64,000 nt of DNA from Hygrophila difformis (taxonomy: Eukaryota > Streptophyta > Magnoliopsida > Lamiales > Acanthaceae): NCBI GenBank assembly GCA_030278955.1, contig JAOANR010000004.1, positions 60,329,541 to 60,393,540 of the forward strand, written 5' to 3'. Below are positions 1 through 11,542 of this stretch, one piece after another. The translations under genes and the position numbers were made by a program. The notes beneath the pieces were generated by a model. The model made no database searches. It was not told where the DNA came from and saw only the letters and a list, made by a program, of their open reading frames with translations. Position 1 is the first letter of the stretch, and each line of letters starts with the position of its first letter.

Positions 1-1
1 A

Positions 2-282
2 CATTTAGGGAAGGATGGGCGTTTCCAAGGAAGGTATCCTTCAATGGGGATGAGTGCGTTAATGCCCTCTCCCGATGATTATCCGAGGCTTCCAAACACG
101 GGTAATTTTCATGTACCAGCAGTGGTTCCTTTGATTCTTGTTATGTTTCTGTTTGTAGAATTTATCTTGAATGTGTAATATATGCAACAGATCGCACATT
201 TCTTCATACATGATTTAATTAAGAATTTAAGGCCATATCTTAGAAAGATTGCTGTAATATATGTGCTGCAGGCCTGCAGTGA
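2..282 (+). CDS. 3' end of an unidentified protein-coding gene (partial)
   Basis: An open frame enters from the left edge and reads through residues such as GRYPSMGMSALMPSPDDYPR before a plausible donor at 102 (G|GTAATT). A plausible acceptor lies at 271 (TGCTGCAG). Joining 2-101 to 272-282 keeps the frame and ends with T-G-L-Q-stop (TGA at 280-282). Without splicing the frame runs about 24 codons further into an AT-rich, hydrophobic stretch, which looks like intron. I do not recognise the family from 36 residues; the Gly/Pro/Met/Ser-rich tail would suit the C-terminus of an RNA-binding or nuclear protein, but that is only an impression. The rest of the gene lies outside the window. Confidence 0.4.
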
Positions 283-1896
283 ATGGAGCTGACTGCTGAG
301 CAGAGTGTTTCTATTTTGACTCATATTTAGACTTGAATGAGCTAAATATGGTTCAATTTTATTTTCCTTTTTTACCTTCAATTCAAAACAAATTGGCCAC
401 AAGCATCATTACACGTATTGGCTCTGATTAATGTATGGTAGGATATATTGTCGTTTGATTAAATACCATTCTTTTAATTTTTTTTTTTTTTATTCTTAAA
501 CACCTATACAGGTTAGGAAATATTATTTTTTTAAGTTGAAATCTGCGTAAATTATTTTCTATTTTTGCTATAACTATAATGCATGGTTTTGCAAAGGGTA
601 AAACAGAATGTAAATTCATAATACTCATTTTAAATTTCGTAAGAATGTTTTATTGTCACGTAATTCATCTCAGATAAAAATGAAAATTAAATTCACTAGA
701 CTTTATATGATTTTTAAGAAAATCAGTGGTCCAAAATTAATAAATTAATTTGGTAGGAAGGTCCCTTTCAACCTATAGATATTACACCAACCTTTTTAGG
801 CTCGATATTAAATAATATCCACTTTGGCTTAGGGTGGTTTAGACCAAATTATGACTTACAATAAAATGTCATAGACCTAACAATTCATAGCCATTCAATG
901 ACCAAACAAAAGGATCTACAATAAATTAGTAGCATAGAATTGACAATTCACGGCCATTCAATGCCAAATTGCCAATCATGATACTATTGTTTTTAATCAA
1001 GTTAAGTATTTTATTTTATAACAACACATGTTTTCTTTTTAAAGAGACCAAAAAGGAAAAGATATAATGATACAGTAGAACCAAAGAAATAAAAAGGCAA
1101 CAAAGTTGTAGAGCCTGCGGTAGGTCACCCACTCCTGAGGCCTCAACAAGCAGATTGGTCCCCAAATCATTATGGAAAAAAAAAAGCCAATAATATCAAG
1201 AACATGAAAGACCAAAACACCATAAAAAAATGCAATGACATCAATTATATATGCTCTGTGATCAAGTTCCACTGTTAGCTTTCAAAACATAAGTAGACAA
1301 ATTCCACCACAAGTATACATAAACTTGGGAGAAGAATCAATTCGAAAAACTGCAGCAAGCAAAAAATAAGCTTGGGAGATTAATAGTAATATTTTGGTCA
1401 TTACCAAGCAACAGCTGCATAAATTGGCAACATCAATACATACTCGCCCTAGTAAATGTATCTCTGTTCCAAGACTAGCATTGTTAACCTGATCCAAAAA
1501 ACCAAATCCTACAAGACGCTCCGAAACAATAACATCTGTCTCGCATGAGGCGGACAAGGAGAATCGAGAATTCATCACTTTACAGACAAGGATGCTGGCG
1601 ATAATAATCAGATATAACCACCTCAGATGAGTCGCTGCCCAGAACCACAATAGTTCTTGCGCAGACCACCAGGCGCACACACCAATGATGCTTATGAAAT
1701 GAAAATGCTGACATACGCATTAAAGAAGAAAGGTAACTGAACATGAAAGCATGCAAACATGGGGGAGGGGGTAGCTAGGGCACAGAACTACAGGCCAAAT
1801 CCAGTTTATGTCCTGTGCAGGATTAGACCACTTTCTTTTTTCGATGTTGAAATAGTTAGGATGAAGAATGCAGTAGTGCTACCAGGATAGGCTAGT
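283..1896. other. Convergent intergenic / 3'UTR space with two weak minus-strand ORFs
   Basis: This spans the 3' flanks of the left-edge gene and the bZIP gene. 283-1038 is AT-rich and shows nothing coding. On the minus strand, 1039-1272 encodes 77 aa with two strongly hydrophobic stretches (around YIIDVIAFFYGVLVFHVLD and LYNFVAFLFLWFYCIIISF), and 1282-1680 encodes 132 aa that are also hydrophobic. They follow each other on the bZIP strand, separated by 9 nt. I recognise neither, and see no splice logic connecting them to a longer gene; they may be bZIP 3'UTR or an exon remnant. Confidence 0.3.
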
Positions 1897-3390
1897 CTAC
1901 ATGTGAAGTTGTCCAGAAACAGAGTCGCGGCCAGCGCTGGTTTCCTTGGGTTTCAGGGAGAGGTTAGCGAATTGTTGATCAAGATCTCTGCTTTTTGTGC
2001 GACGGAGGCTGGAAGGTGTTGGCTGTGGGGGCTGCTGCTGTTGCTGATACAAGTTACGCAGCCTTCCAACTTCTCGCTCCAGCACTTCATGTTCCACTGT
2101 GTAATACAGTTTTAGATTATAACAACAATAAAAAGAACGATGAAGTAGGACACTAAATGGTTTCAAATTATTACTAAAAGTATCAATAGAGCAAAGGACT
2201 TACAATACTTAATAAGTTGCTCTTGAGCTAAATTTTCCAAACGTTGCTTCAGTGCTTTATTCTCCATGCTTAGAATGAGATTCTGCTGGTTGATGAATTC
2301 AAGTTCTGCAGATACTTCAGACCCTTCGGCCTGCAATGACCAATTGTTGGGTTATTGGAAGTCGGAGATGAAAAATGTGAAAAATTCCCACGCCACTGGC
2401 AAAGCATGGCGAATACTTGCCTGTAAAGCTTGGACATTTCTTTCAAGTTCAGCAATGTATTGAAGCTTCCGGACCCTTGAGCGTTGTGCAAATTGCCTGT
2501 ATTTGAAGAGAGAATCAGGTTTGTCCTTAAACAATACATGAAAAGACAAGTGCAGAAAACATGCAATACTTGAAAAGGATGGGAAGGCGCATAAGCAAGT
2601 ACAACAAGGGGTCTGACAAATTGATCTCAAAACCCTCTAGCTACCAGTTCTAAGAAAACAATTGAGTTTTAACTTACTGCTTGGCTCGTTTTGAGTCTGT
2701 TTCTGAGGACTTGGAGTAAGAAGAATCTTTTTTCTCAGTAGGGCCTTTTGGATCTTGAGGACCTGATTCGACCAAATCTTTTGCTTCACTCAATAGAGCT
2801 AAATTCCCATCCGTATCTTTCATTGGGCTTGTTAATTTGGCATTTTGAATATGGTTATTGCCCCGGGGAGATGGAAGGCCGCGAGGAGGCACTCCAGGTG
2901 CATCCCATGGCTTGTTCTTGGTTTTACCTGAAAGATTCTGGTCCACGAAAGAACTTTTCCAAGCACCCCTATACAAATCGAACTCTTGAGAATGCCATGG
3001 AGACACTGGAGTTATATTCTTGTACTTACTGTCATCTTGAGTAGTGTAATTCATGCCCATGCTCCCAGCATTGGCAGAGTCAATATATGCAAAAGAATCA
3101 CTTGATGAGCGGCGATGACATCTCCGCACCGGTGTTTCTGGCTCATCAAGAAGTTCGTCCAACCAAGAAGGTTGTTCCACCATCAAAAAGCTTTCGGAGG
3201 AAGTACGTTGGTGTGAATTTCCATCCCTGGGCATTGCCATTGGATGGGCTTTGGGACCAATTGCCGAAGTAGGAATGTATTCAGTGTAGGCTGGAGATAT
3301 GCTAGGGAATGGACTTTTAGGGGGTAGTAAGGAATTCTTTCCGCTGTACAACATATTTCTAACATTAGAGGGACCCCTGGAGTTTGCCAT
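1897..3390 (-). CDS. bZIP protein of the At4g06598 type
   Basis: Four coding exons on the minus strand: 3390-2678, 2496-2421, 2330-2204 and 2096-1897, giving about 371 aa. The first exon encodes a Ser/Pro-rich N-terminal region starting MANSRGPSNVRNMLYSGKN. The junction of exons 1 and 2 rebuilds the basic region, which continues QFAQRSRVRKLQYIAELERN; the leucine zipper follows (LEFINQQNLILSMENKALKQ) and runs on through EHEVLEREVGRLRNLY, then a Gln/Pro run. The pattern matches plant proteins annotated 'uncharacterized protein At4g06598', a small bZIP clade. The basic region ends with the usual S-R-x-R-K, but Lys sits where canonical bZIPs have the invariant Asn of N-x7-R. The exon 2 donor is GC rather than GT (GCAAGT at 2420-2415), required by the frame. 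The start ATG lies 17 nt inside its exon, after a 5'UTR intron. Confidence 0.88.
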
Positions 3391-3407
3391 TGTTGAAGAA
3401 ACTAATC

Positions 3408-4894
3408 CTGTAACACAAAAAAAGTGAACGTCCATTAGAGACTATGAAAAATAAAATCAGATTTCTGGCGTCGTTAATTCAACCCAAACATGAAAACACC
3501 AATCAACAAATGGCTGTTTTAGAGACCAAATCATATATTCATATTGAATATGTTCATGGTCATTTCTCCATTTCCCTATTAGAACTTAAAGCCTTTCAAG
3601 TTCAATTTCATGATTGACATCAAATAGTGGTCCATATAAACCATAAATTTAAAATCAACAGAAGTACAGGAACAAACATTTGTGCAGGATCTAGCCAAAA
3701 ACTTCATTTTTGTTGCACAGTGAATCTATGTAAACTTAAGCATAACTCAATTCCCAGAAGATATTGCTCTACCGATTTCCAGATTTTATCAGATATGTAA
3801 TCGAATAATAACATTCAGGCAATTTTATCACAAGCATTATCGTGTAACACAACCTCAGCTAATCAAGATTAGATCAAAGACAATACACACCAATAAAGAA
3901 GCAATTTCTTCAAAGATTGGATCAAAGACAAAACACACCAAGAAACAAGCATTTGACCGATATTTTATTCAAGAAAGGAAAACAAACAAACAACAACCAA
4001 ACAGTGACATGCAATGACCATGAAAAGTGAAAACACCAACCAAGCACACAAAAAGCAGCACTTAATCTTTCAACTTTACTATTCACTGAGGAACAGAGGG
4101 TTCACTTATATTCGTCCCAGCAAGCTTCTCTTGTACTTCTATTTATGTTTCCGTTTTCTGTTGTTGCATTGCATGTCTTCACACATACAGTGTGTCCATG
4201 CAACATTTGCAGGAGGCGTCCCACACTTCACTATTCCTCTTTAGTCAAACATCACAACTTTCAATCCAAAAAAACATACAGAACCAATCGCCCATTTATT
4301 CTCAATCATCTAAACAAACACATACCCTATTTGTTCATCTGAACCCAAATCACGAACAAACATTGCAGCAGCAAAACAACAAACAGATCCAAGACAAGAT
4401 CCGGTTTCCGTTGATTTCTTCCACTCAACATCACAATGGCAACTGCATTAATCAACAATTCAAAAAACCTAACCCCAAAACTTAGCAACGAAGCAGCATA
4501 AACATAATCAATCCTCTTTATGAGTCTGCCATATAAGTCTGCCATATAAATTCCCCAACACAAACCACCAAAAACCCATCAACCCTATCTGAATTTAACT
4601 TTCTAGAATCTCCCTTGGAGGAAATTTTCCACGCAGTAGAATCGCCATCACTTACAAAACTCCGACCAAAACAAAAATGAAGAAACATGAAAGCTCGATT
4701 CAATCCCCACCAAATCCTTATTTACCCGCGACCACAAATCCCTACAGCATTCTCCAAACCCAAATCAAGATTAAAAATCCCCAACAGAACAAATAACAAT
4801 CCACAAAAAAAATTCATAAGAATTAAAGCAATATTCGGCCACAAATCACCCACACAATTCTCGAAGAAAAAAATGACACGGAAAAAGAGCTCAC
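3408..4894 (-). other. Long 5'UTR intron of the bZIP gene
   Basis: Reading the minus strand, a donor GTGAGC follows CTTGAAG at 4895, and an acceptor TTACAG ends at 3408, 17 nt before the bZIP start codon. The ~1.5-kb interval is T-rich on the coding strand, as plant introns are, and holds no convincing ORF. The untranslated first exon would run from 4895 to roughly 5090, where a CT-rich (GA on the other strand) tract near 5075-5090 is typical of plant 5'UTRs. The true transcription start is not determined. Confidence 0.6.
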
Positions 4895-5099
4895 CTTCAA
4901 GGAGAACTACCGGTAAAGATCTTGGCAATGCGATCCAGAGAAGTCCCAGAGCCCAAAGAATTAGAAATCGAAAAATAAACGCACACCCTTTTTAGGGCTT
5001 GTTAATCCCTCAGCGCCCCAATCAATCTTTGCTTCAGCTTTTGGCTTCTAGCTGTGCGTTACTTCCGCTCTCTCTCTCTCCGTAAACCCACTTGGGCAG

Positions 5100-6462
5100 A
5101 AAACGTCAGGGAGTGAAAAGGGTGTGTGGGTTTAGTTGACAGCCATATATGAGATGTCTTTTTATTTATATTTATATATATATATAAAATGAGAAATATA
5201 GAAATTGTGTTTGGCTTCAGTAACACAGCTAATACTCCTATTATAACAAAAAATTCAACCCTAACCCCAATACAAGATTCCCTTCTGCCATTTTTAACGG
5301 TGGCCAATGAGATTCAGGGGAATTATTCCCTTTTCTGGATCTTATCTTGGTCGTGAATACAAATTCCACTCAAAATCTGATAGTAGTAGTAGTATCGCTT
5401 TCTTCTTGAATGGATTTTAGCAAAAAGGATTGCCTTTTAATGGGGGGTTTTGATGAGTGGGAAGTGAGAATGACGTGATTGTTCTTGAGTAGTGGGATTT
5501 AACTCACAACTTCACTGGGCACTCGTGTCTCATTTGCATTAATTAATTTATTACAGACGGGAACGGTAATTGTCAATTCACAACAAAGTCTGCTGCCAAC
5601 TCAAACTAGCTATTATTGATGGGTTTTTTTGTTCATTGTGTTTTGTCCACATTTTTTGGGTTTGTACTTATCAATATCATCATGATAAAGTGCCAAACTT
5701 TTAGTTCACCCTACAAATTCCAATTAAGATTTGTGTTTTATCCCTTCACTTATGGAGTAAAATCAAGTATGAATCCATATAGTAGTGATTTTTTTTTTTT
5801 TTTCCTTCTTGTCTCCATGTATTTGTTATTACAAATATTTAAAAAATCTTCATAATGTCTCGCGTACCTAAAAGAATTAACACTTTTGTTTGAATTAACT
5901 ACTTTAATCGTTATGGTTAATGCACTCATACATATTTTAATGTTTTAATCATATATTAGTATGATTGATGGTATGGAATTATGGATATCAACATTTTTAT
6001 TAATAAAAAGAATCTTTTAAATTAAAGTAATTGAATATTTGTCCCCTAAGAAAATAGAACTAAGATTCTACATACCATAAGAACTCAAAACAAATGTATG
6101 AATTCGGAATTAATAATATGTCTAAATTTCGAGCAAACTGACAGCAGAAAGTTGCAATGCGGGACAGTGATCTGGTCCCCATTAATCACACTTTGGGAAT
6201 TGAATTAATTTCGTGTATTTAAATTTTCCACCATATAATTCTTTTTTTACAACTCATGACAGCAATTCAAATTTTCCATATATGTAAAACAAAATTTCTT
6301 GGGTTTTCACTGCTGTTTTTCTCTTTTGTATCATACACATTCGTACGTTATTCAACTGCAATAATAATACTCTATTTTAATTATGTTGGCCTGGCTGTGA
6401 CAGCATTTTTACAGCTCATTGATGTCTGGTGGTGGTGAAGTTCTTTTGGACTTTTGGTTCAA
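5100..6462. other. Intergenic, bZIP upstream region
   Basis: AT-rich DNA upstream of the bZIP gene. Apart from a short TA-rich stretch (5160-5187) and poly-T runs I see no gene, RNA or well-defined repeat here. Confidence 0.5.
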
Positions 6463-6559
6463 TTTTTTTTAGGGTGAAAGATCACTGTGGCCTGTCAGTA
6501 ATTTTCAGTGACTTTTCTGCCCGCCGCTTTACGGAAGTTAGTTTTTTACCCGAAAAGAC

Positions 6560-7060
6560 TGAAAATCCTTTGGCCCGGATGCTTGGCCCGGCCCGGGCCA
6601 AGTAGAAATACCCGGGCCAAGTGTAATCCAGGCTTATCCAAATTATTTTTGATTAGAGGTGCTTGGCCCGGAAGAATTATGCTTGGCCCGCCCGGGCCAA
6701 GCTGTAGAAGGACCGGGCCAAGTAGAAATGGATAACTTGGCCCGTGCCTTTTGCTTGGCCCGGGTCTTTTTGCTTGGCCCGCGCCTTAATTTATCCGGGC
6801 CAAGCCCATTTCCATTTTTTTCTTTTGTGCTTGGCCCGGGTACTTAATGCTTGGCCCGGAAGAATTATGCTTGGCCCGAAGGACTGGGCCAAGTAGAAAT
6901 GGATAACTTGGCCCGTGCCTTTTGCTTGGCCCGTGTCCTTTTGCTTGGCCCGCGCCTTAATTTATCCGGGCCAAGCCCATTTCCATTTTTTTCTTCTGTG
7001 CTTGGCCCGGGTATTTTAACGCTTGGCCCGTGAATTTTAATGTCCGGGCCAAGCCCATTT
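6560..7060. repeat. TTGGCCCGG/CCGGGCCAA palindrome array with ~190-bp tandem duplication
   Basis: More than twenty copies of TTGGCCCG or its complement CGGGCCAA occur here, several joined head-to-head into palindromes such as TTGGCCCGGCCCGGGCCAA. A unit of about 180-190 bp occurs twice (from ~6659 and ~6849). Each copy contains GAAGAATTATGCTTGGCCCG, then AGTAGAAATGGATAACTTGG, then a CATTTCCATTTTTTTCTT tail. The array is far more CG-rich than its surroundings and lies just inside the left terminal repeat of the candidate large element. Confidence 0.85.
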
Positions 7061-7659
7061 CCATTTCTTTTCTTTTTAAATTTACAGATTATCTATATAT
7101 ATATATATATATTAAATCATTAGTAAACAACTCATCATAAATTTAATCGGGTGTCTCCATTTTAAATTTTTAATTTTTATAGATTTTTAAATTTTTTAAT
7201 TTATTATTTTTTTCGCATTTATTTATTTATTCATTATAGATTTTATGTGTTTGAAATATATGGAATTTTTAATTTATATTAACATTCACTCTTAAATATA
7301 TTTTAAAGTTTTGAAATTGAAATTGTTCATTTTTTATTTTATCTTTATAATTTTGTATTTTTTTATTTACTAAGTTTAAATTTTTGCATTTAATTATTTA
7401 TTCATTATATATTTTCAATTTTTAAAATATATGTAATTTTCAATTTATATGAAATTCCCACAATGTTCATTTTAAAAAATGTTTGAAATTTGAAATTTGA
7501 AATTTTATTTTTATCTATTTTGAATTATATTACTTTGCATTCTTTATTTTATCTATTTTAGATTTTATTATTTTCCACTTTTTATTTTATTTATTTTAGA
7601 TTTTAATCCTGAATTTATTATTTATTTATACATTTTCAGTTTTTATACCATTTGATTAT

Positions 7660-7860
7660 TAGGGATGTCAACTTTACCCGTAGGGTCGGGTAACCCTTCG
7701 GGTAATCGGGTATCGGGCACGGGTATGGTAGAAATAATCGGGTAACAGGTAGGTTATTACCTGAAACCGAAATAAATCATATCGGATGCGGGTAGCGTAT
7801 GGATTTCATATATTACCCGATTACCCTACCCGATACCCAATTAAATATATTTTTATTTAT
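7660..7860. repeat. GGGTA/TACCC-rich repeat, possible degenerate hAT end
   Basis: A TAGGGATGTCAA-like sequence at ~7661 resembles hAT termini and is followed by many copies of CGGGTA/TACCCG in both orientations up to ~7840. I could not find the matching other end, so this is either a truncated element or an unrelated simple repeat. The 7060-7660 stretch before it is very AT-rich with no visible gene. Confidence 0.4.
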
Positions 7861-8191
7861 TTATCTATATATATATATAGATATGTAACGTTCGCAAAAA
7901 TATGTCACTGCTCCGAAAATTAATATATAATTATATATTTACTAAAAATAATAATAATTGTAGTAGTACTACTACTAATCTATATATCTATATATCTATA
8001 TATTATATTATTATATATAAAAATAATATAGTCTAATTTTCCCCCACTTTCCCACCCCCTTTTTTCAACACCTCATCCAACTTTTCTTCCCCAATTTCAA
8101 CAACCTCACTCACATATATATTATGTAATATACTATTTGAATTTTTAAAATATATAAATTTTACTTCCCGTGCAATACCCGGGTAGTAGTA

Positions 8192-8192
<1 letters not shown>

Positions 8193-8252
<60 letters not shown>
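8193..8252. repeat. (TAA)n microsatellite
   Basis: About 20 uninterrupted TAA units. It directly abuts the GAGATAATAAC start of a foldback-element fragment at 8253. Confidence 0.95.
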
Positions 8253-8400
8253 GAGATAATAACTAAAATATGCCACCAGAAGGAGTCATTTCCACTTTTG
8301 GGCCACCACATTTTGATTTAGGAAAATGAGTCATTAGAAGGATTCCGGGCCTAAATTTAGGCCATTGGGCTGGAATTCCGGGCCTAAATTTAGGCAATGA
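8253..8400. mobile_element. Fragment of the GAGGTAATAA foldback element
   Basis: Starts GAGATAATAACTAAAATATG, then GCCACCAGAAGGAGTCATTT, and continues into the GGGCCTAAATTTAGGCC segment seen in the complete copies at 10362-11533 and 35956-37573. Only one arm portion is present. Confidence 0.75.
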
Positions 8401-8805
8401 TGAGGTGTAATTTGATATTTTAAAAAGTATAAGGGTATAAATTTTAAATAAATAAAGTTTAGGTGTATTTTTGTAAAAAAAAATTAAGATTATAAATGGC
8501 CAAACTTGATAGGTTCATAGTTATATTTTATATTTAATTGTTTACTTTAGGCTATTATTTGCGAAAAACAAAATGATAAATGATGTTTGATTGAATTAAC
8601 ACGTTTTATACCCTGTTTGGACATGCAACATGATCACTTAATATTAGAGTTTTCTTGGGTAAAAATATTGCTACAATCCCAATCTATTTATGATTACCGT
8701 AAATCTTTACTTATTGTTTATACTAATATACTCATTATATTCTTTTACAGTACAAATTATTTATAAAAATAGTTGTATAACAATTTACTCTGAACTAATA
8801 TACCA
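8400..8805 (+). repeat. Left arm of a long inverted repeat
   Basis: Matches the reverse complement of ~9712-10160 over its whole length at roughly 80% by eye. Anchors include AATGATGTTTGATTGAATT, TAATATTAGAGTTTT, AAAATATTGCTACAA and TTGTATAACAATTT. The enclosed spacer is about 900 bp. Confidence 0.8.
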
Positions 8806-8829
8806 TCAGTTAATTGTTTTATACTTCCA

Positions 8830-9385
8830 CACTCTTTTTTTTTTTTGCATAATTTGGAACTTAGCAGAAACGCTGGGTAGTAGAAGCATTTTGGCAAACA
8901 GTTGTAAGGCATCTATATACAAGCTTCTTTAACGAAAAGTTTGCGTTGATGTGGCAAAGGATTTAGAATCATAACAGGGGATAAGAACTAAAAGCAGAAT
9001 CAGAATGAAGATATAAAATGACCGAATCAGATGCCGAAATGATAGAGCAAAGTAAAAGCCAAAGCAAAGCGAAAGGAATAAACTCCAAGGAGGAAACATT
9101 TAGTTATAATAAGGCAGCGCTTACCGTTTGGGTGTGTTTACAAGGTTCGGCGGATCTTTTGTGGACTCAGGCGCGACGGGAGCGATTGTATTGGGACGGA
9201 TTGGATTCTGTTGGTTAGGGTTATTTATTGGGGGAAGTAGATAAAAGTAGAGGCAGGGGAAGGGGGAAATGCAGGTCAGTGTTATTTCTTCAGATGTCAG
9301 GGGCATTAGATGTCTTAGGGGGGTCTGTGGGAAAATTCACGGGGCTATAGTGGGGGGCCACAAGTCTAATAAATTAAATTTGCCT
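8830..9385. other. Spacer of the long inverted repeat, possible gene fragment
   Basis: The ~550 bp between the left arm and a Stowaway-like MITE are less AT-rich than their surroundings, notably 9100-9360. A 66-codon plus-strand ORF (9018-9218) starts MTESDAEMIEQSKSQSKAKG. I recognise no family. It could be host sequence carried inside a transposon, but nothing here proves that. Confidence 0.3.
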
Positions 9386-9387
9386 CA

Positions 9388-9619
9388 GACTTCCACTGAA
9401 TCACGCAATCCAGTGCACAATTTAAATTACTAATAATCAAGTTGGGTACAAGTAAAAATTGTAAAATTTTAATATTTAAAAACTATTCGACGAGCCAAAT
9501 CTAACAAGATCTTACTTTGTTATATTTTAACTTATATAACTATTATAAAACTTAAAGTCAAAGTGCGTGAGTGAATATTATCAAATGTCCAATTGTTACA
9601 ATTTATAGAACGGATGGAG
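9388..9619. mobile_element. Stowaway-like MITE (left end degraded)
   Basis: Contains the family core seen in the other copies: CACGCAATCCAGTGCACAAT near the left, TCTAACAAGATCTTACTTTG in the middle, and CGGATGGAG at the right end followed by TA. The usual CTTCCTCCG left terminus is replaced by CTTCCACTG. Confidence 0.65.
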
Positions 9620-9711
9620 TAGTCTTCTTCTATTTCAATATAAAAATAGAAATATATATATATATATATCCAATAATCCTTATATATTTCAATATAAAAT
9701 AAAAATACATG

Positions 9712-10165
9712 TGAAATTCGGAACAAATTGTTATACAATTTTTTTTATAAATAATTTATTCTGTAAAAGAATATTATAAGTATTTTAGTATACACAATAT
9801 TTAAAGATTTGTGATAATAATAAATAGTTTGGTTGTAGCAATATTTTTACAAAAAAAAACTCTAATATTAGGTGAGCATGCTACATGTTCAAACATGGTA
9901 CAAAACATGTGAATTCAATCAAACATCATTTACCATTTTATTTGTCACAAAAAATAGCATAAAATAAACAATTAAACATAAATAAAGAGTTCTAATTAAT
10001 TGTTATTTGAACTAATCCCAAAATATAACCCTAAACTTATCAAGTTTGGTGATTTATGCCTTGAATTTTATTTGACAAAAAATACATCTAAACTTTATTT
10101 AGTTTAAAAATTCCACCCTTCTACGTTTTAAAATATCAAATTCAATCTCATCAATTCTAAAAATA
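9712..10165 (-). repeat. Right arm of the long inverted repeat
   Basis: Inverted partner of 8400-8805. Differences are scattered substitutions and short indels, so the two arms have been diverging for some time and are not an assembly artefact. Confidence 0.8.
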
Positions 10166-10361
10166 TCGTATTTTGGTCTTAAGAATTTGAAAAGAATCTG
10201 ATTTCACGTATTAACGTTTGAAAAGTTTCGCATTAGTGCAACAACGTGAAAACATTGTATTTAGTAATTAATTTTTCCTTTTAAGTTAAATACAAAAAAA
10301 ATATTAAATGTATATATTATAAATTCTTTTATATAATATATTATGTCCAATATATATTTTA

Positions 10362-11533
10362 GAGGTAATAATTAAAATAGGCCACCAGAATGAGTCATTT
10401 CCACTTTTTGGCCACGATATTTTGATTTAGGAAAAAGAGCCATTAGAAGGATTTCGGGCCTGAATTTAGGCCATTAGGCTGGAATTCGGGCTGCGATGAC
10501 CTAAAAGTGGAAATGACTCATTCTGGTGGCCTATTTTAGTTTTTTGAATTATTTTTTATTTATTTAATTAAAATAAATAATACTCATTCCGTCATTATTT
10601 ATGTTCTACTTTCTTTTTTTCTTGTTCCAATATTTTTATTTCCATTTTAAAAATAATTAAATATTAAGTACCAAATATCCCCATCATATCGTATTAATAA
10701 ATAAATAGATTAAACTTTCAAACACATTACCACTAATAATTCTCATCCAACCTACAACCATATATCAGTAAATCACACATAAATAAATAAATTTAAATTA
10801 TAAATTCATTACAACCACATTATATAAATTCTTAAGCTACATTTTTTAATCCTAATATATCCTTGTATTTAATACTAATTATCCCTACATAAAGTATCAT
10901 GTCCTAAAATTTTGGGATACTTATATAAAACATGTTTATTTTTTACTTTATAATTTATTTGAATATATGTTTGTTTTACTTATTTTATAATATATTTGAA
11001 TTAATATTTTTTTATATTACTCCATTCGTCACATTATTAGTGTTAAAAAAGGTAACTTAAACATTTATATAATATGATTTTAATGAGTTTACAATTTTAA
11101 TTTATTTATTTATGTATGATTTACTGATATGTGGTTGTGGAGTGGACTGGAATTATTAATGGTAGAGGGTAATTTGAAAGTCTAATATATTTATTTATTA
11201 ATGTCAGGTGATGGGTAGGTTTGAAGATTAATATTTAATTATTTTTAAATGAAAATAAAATAAAAATATTGTAACAAGAAAAAAATAGGACATAAATAAT
11301 GACAAAATGAGTATTATTTATTTTAATTACATAAAAAAAAAATAATTGAAAAAAACTAAAATAAGCCACCAGAAGGAGTCATTTCCATTTTTAGGTCATC
11401 ACAGCCCGAATTCCAGCCCAATGGCCTAAATTCAGGCCCGAAATCCTTCTAATGGCCTATTTTCCTAAATCAAAATAATGTGGCCTAAAAGTGAAAATGA
11501 CTCATTCTAGTGGCCTATTTTAGTTATTACCTC
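10362..11533. mobile_element. Foldback MITE of Mutator type, copy 1
   Basis: A 1,172-bp element with ends GAGGTAATAATTAAAATAGG and its inverted counterpart (TATTTTAGTTATTACCTC), flanked by the perfect 9-bp duplication TATATTTTA (10353-10361 and 11534-11542). The left half is repeated inverted in the right half almost to the centre, so a transcript could fold into a hairpin of about 550 bp. In addition each outer ~180 bp is itself a smaller hairpin, because GGCCACCAGAATGAGTCATT recurs inverted within the same arm. It has no coding capacity. The 9-bp duplication and long terminal repeats point to a non-autonomous Mutator-like element. Confidence 0.85.
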
Positions 11534-11542
11534 TATATTTTA

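Noticed and set aside
6508..7033. Plus-strand ORFs of 60-75 codons
   Set aside because: They are translations of the TTGGCCCGG array (LARP/LGP repeats) and duplicate each other with the DNA repeat.
6560..7060. CRISPR-like array of short repeats
   Set aside because: Repeats are palindromic half-sites in both orientations with irregular spacing, in a plant genome; no cas genes.
8033..8311. 92-codon minus-strand ORF with a poly-Tyr run
   Set aside because: Translation of the TAA microsatellite.
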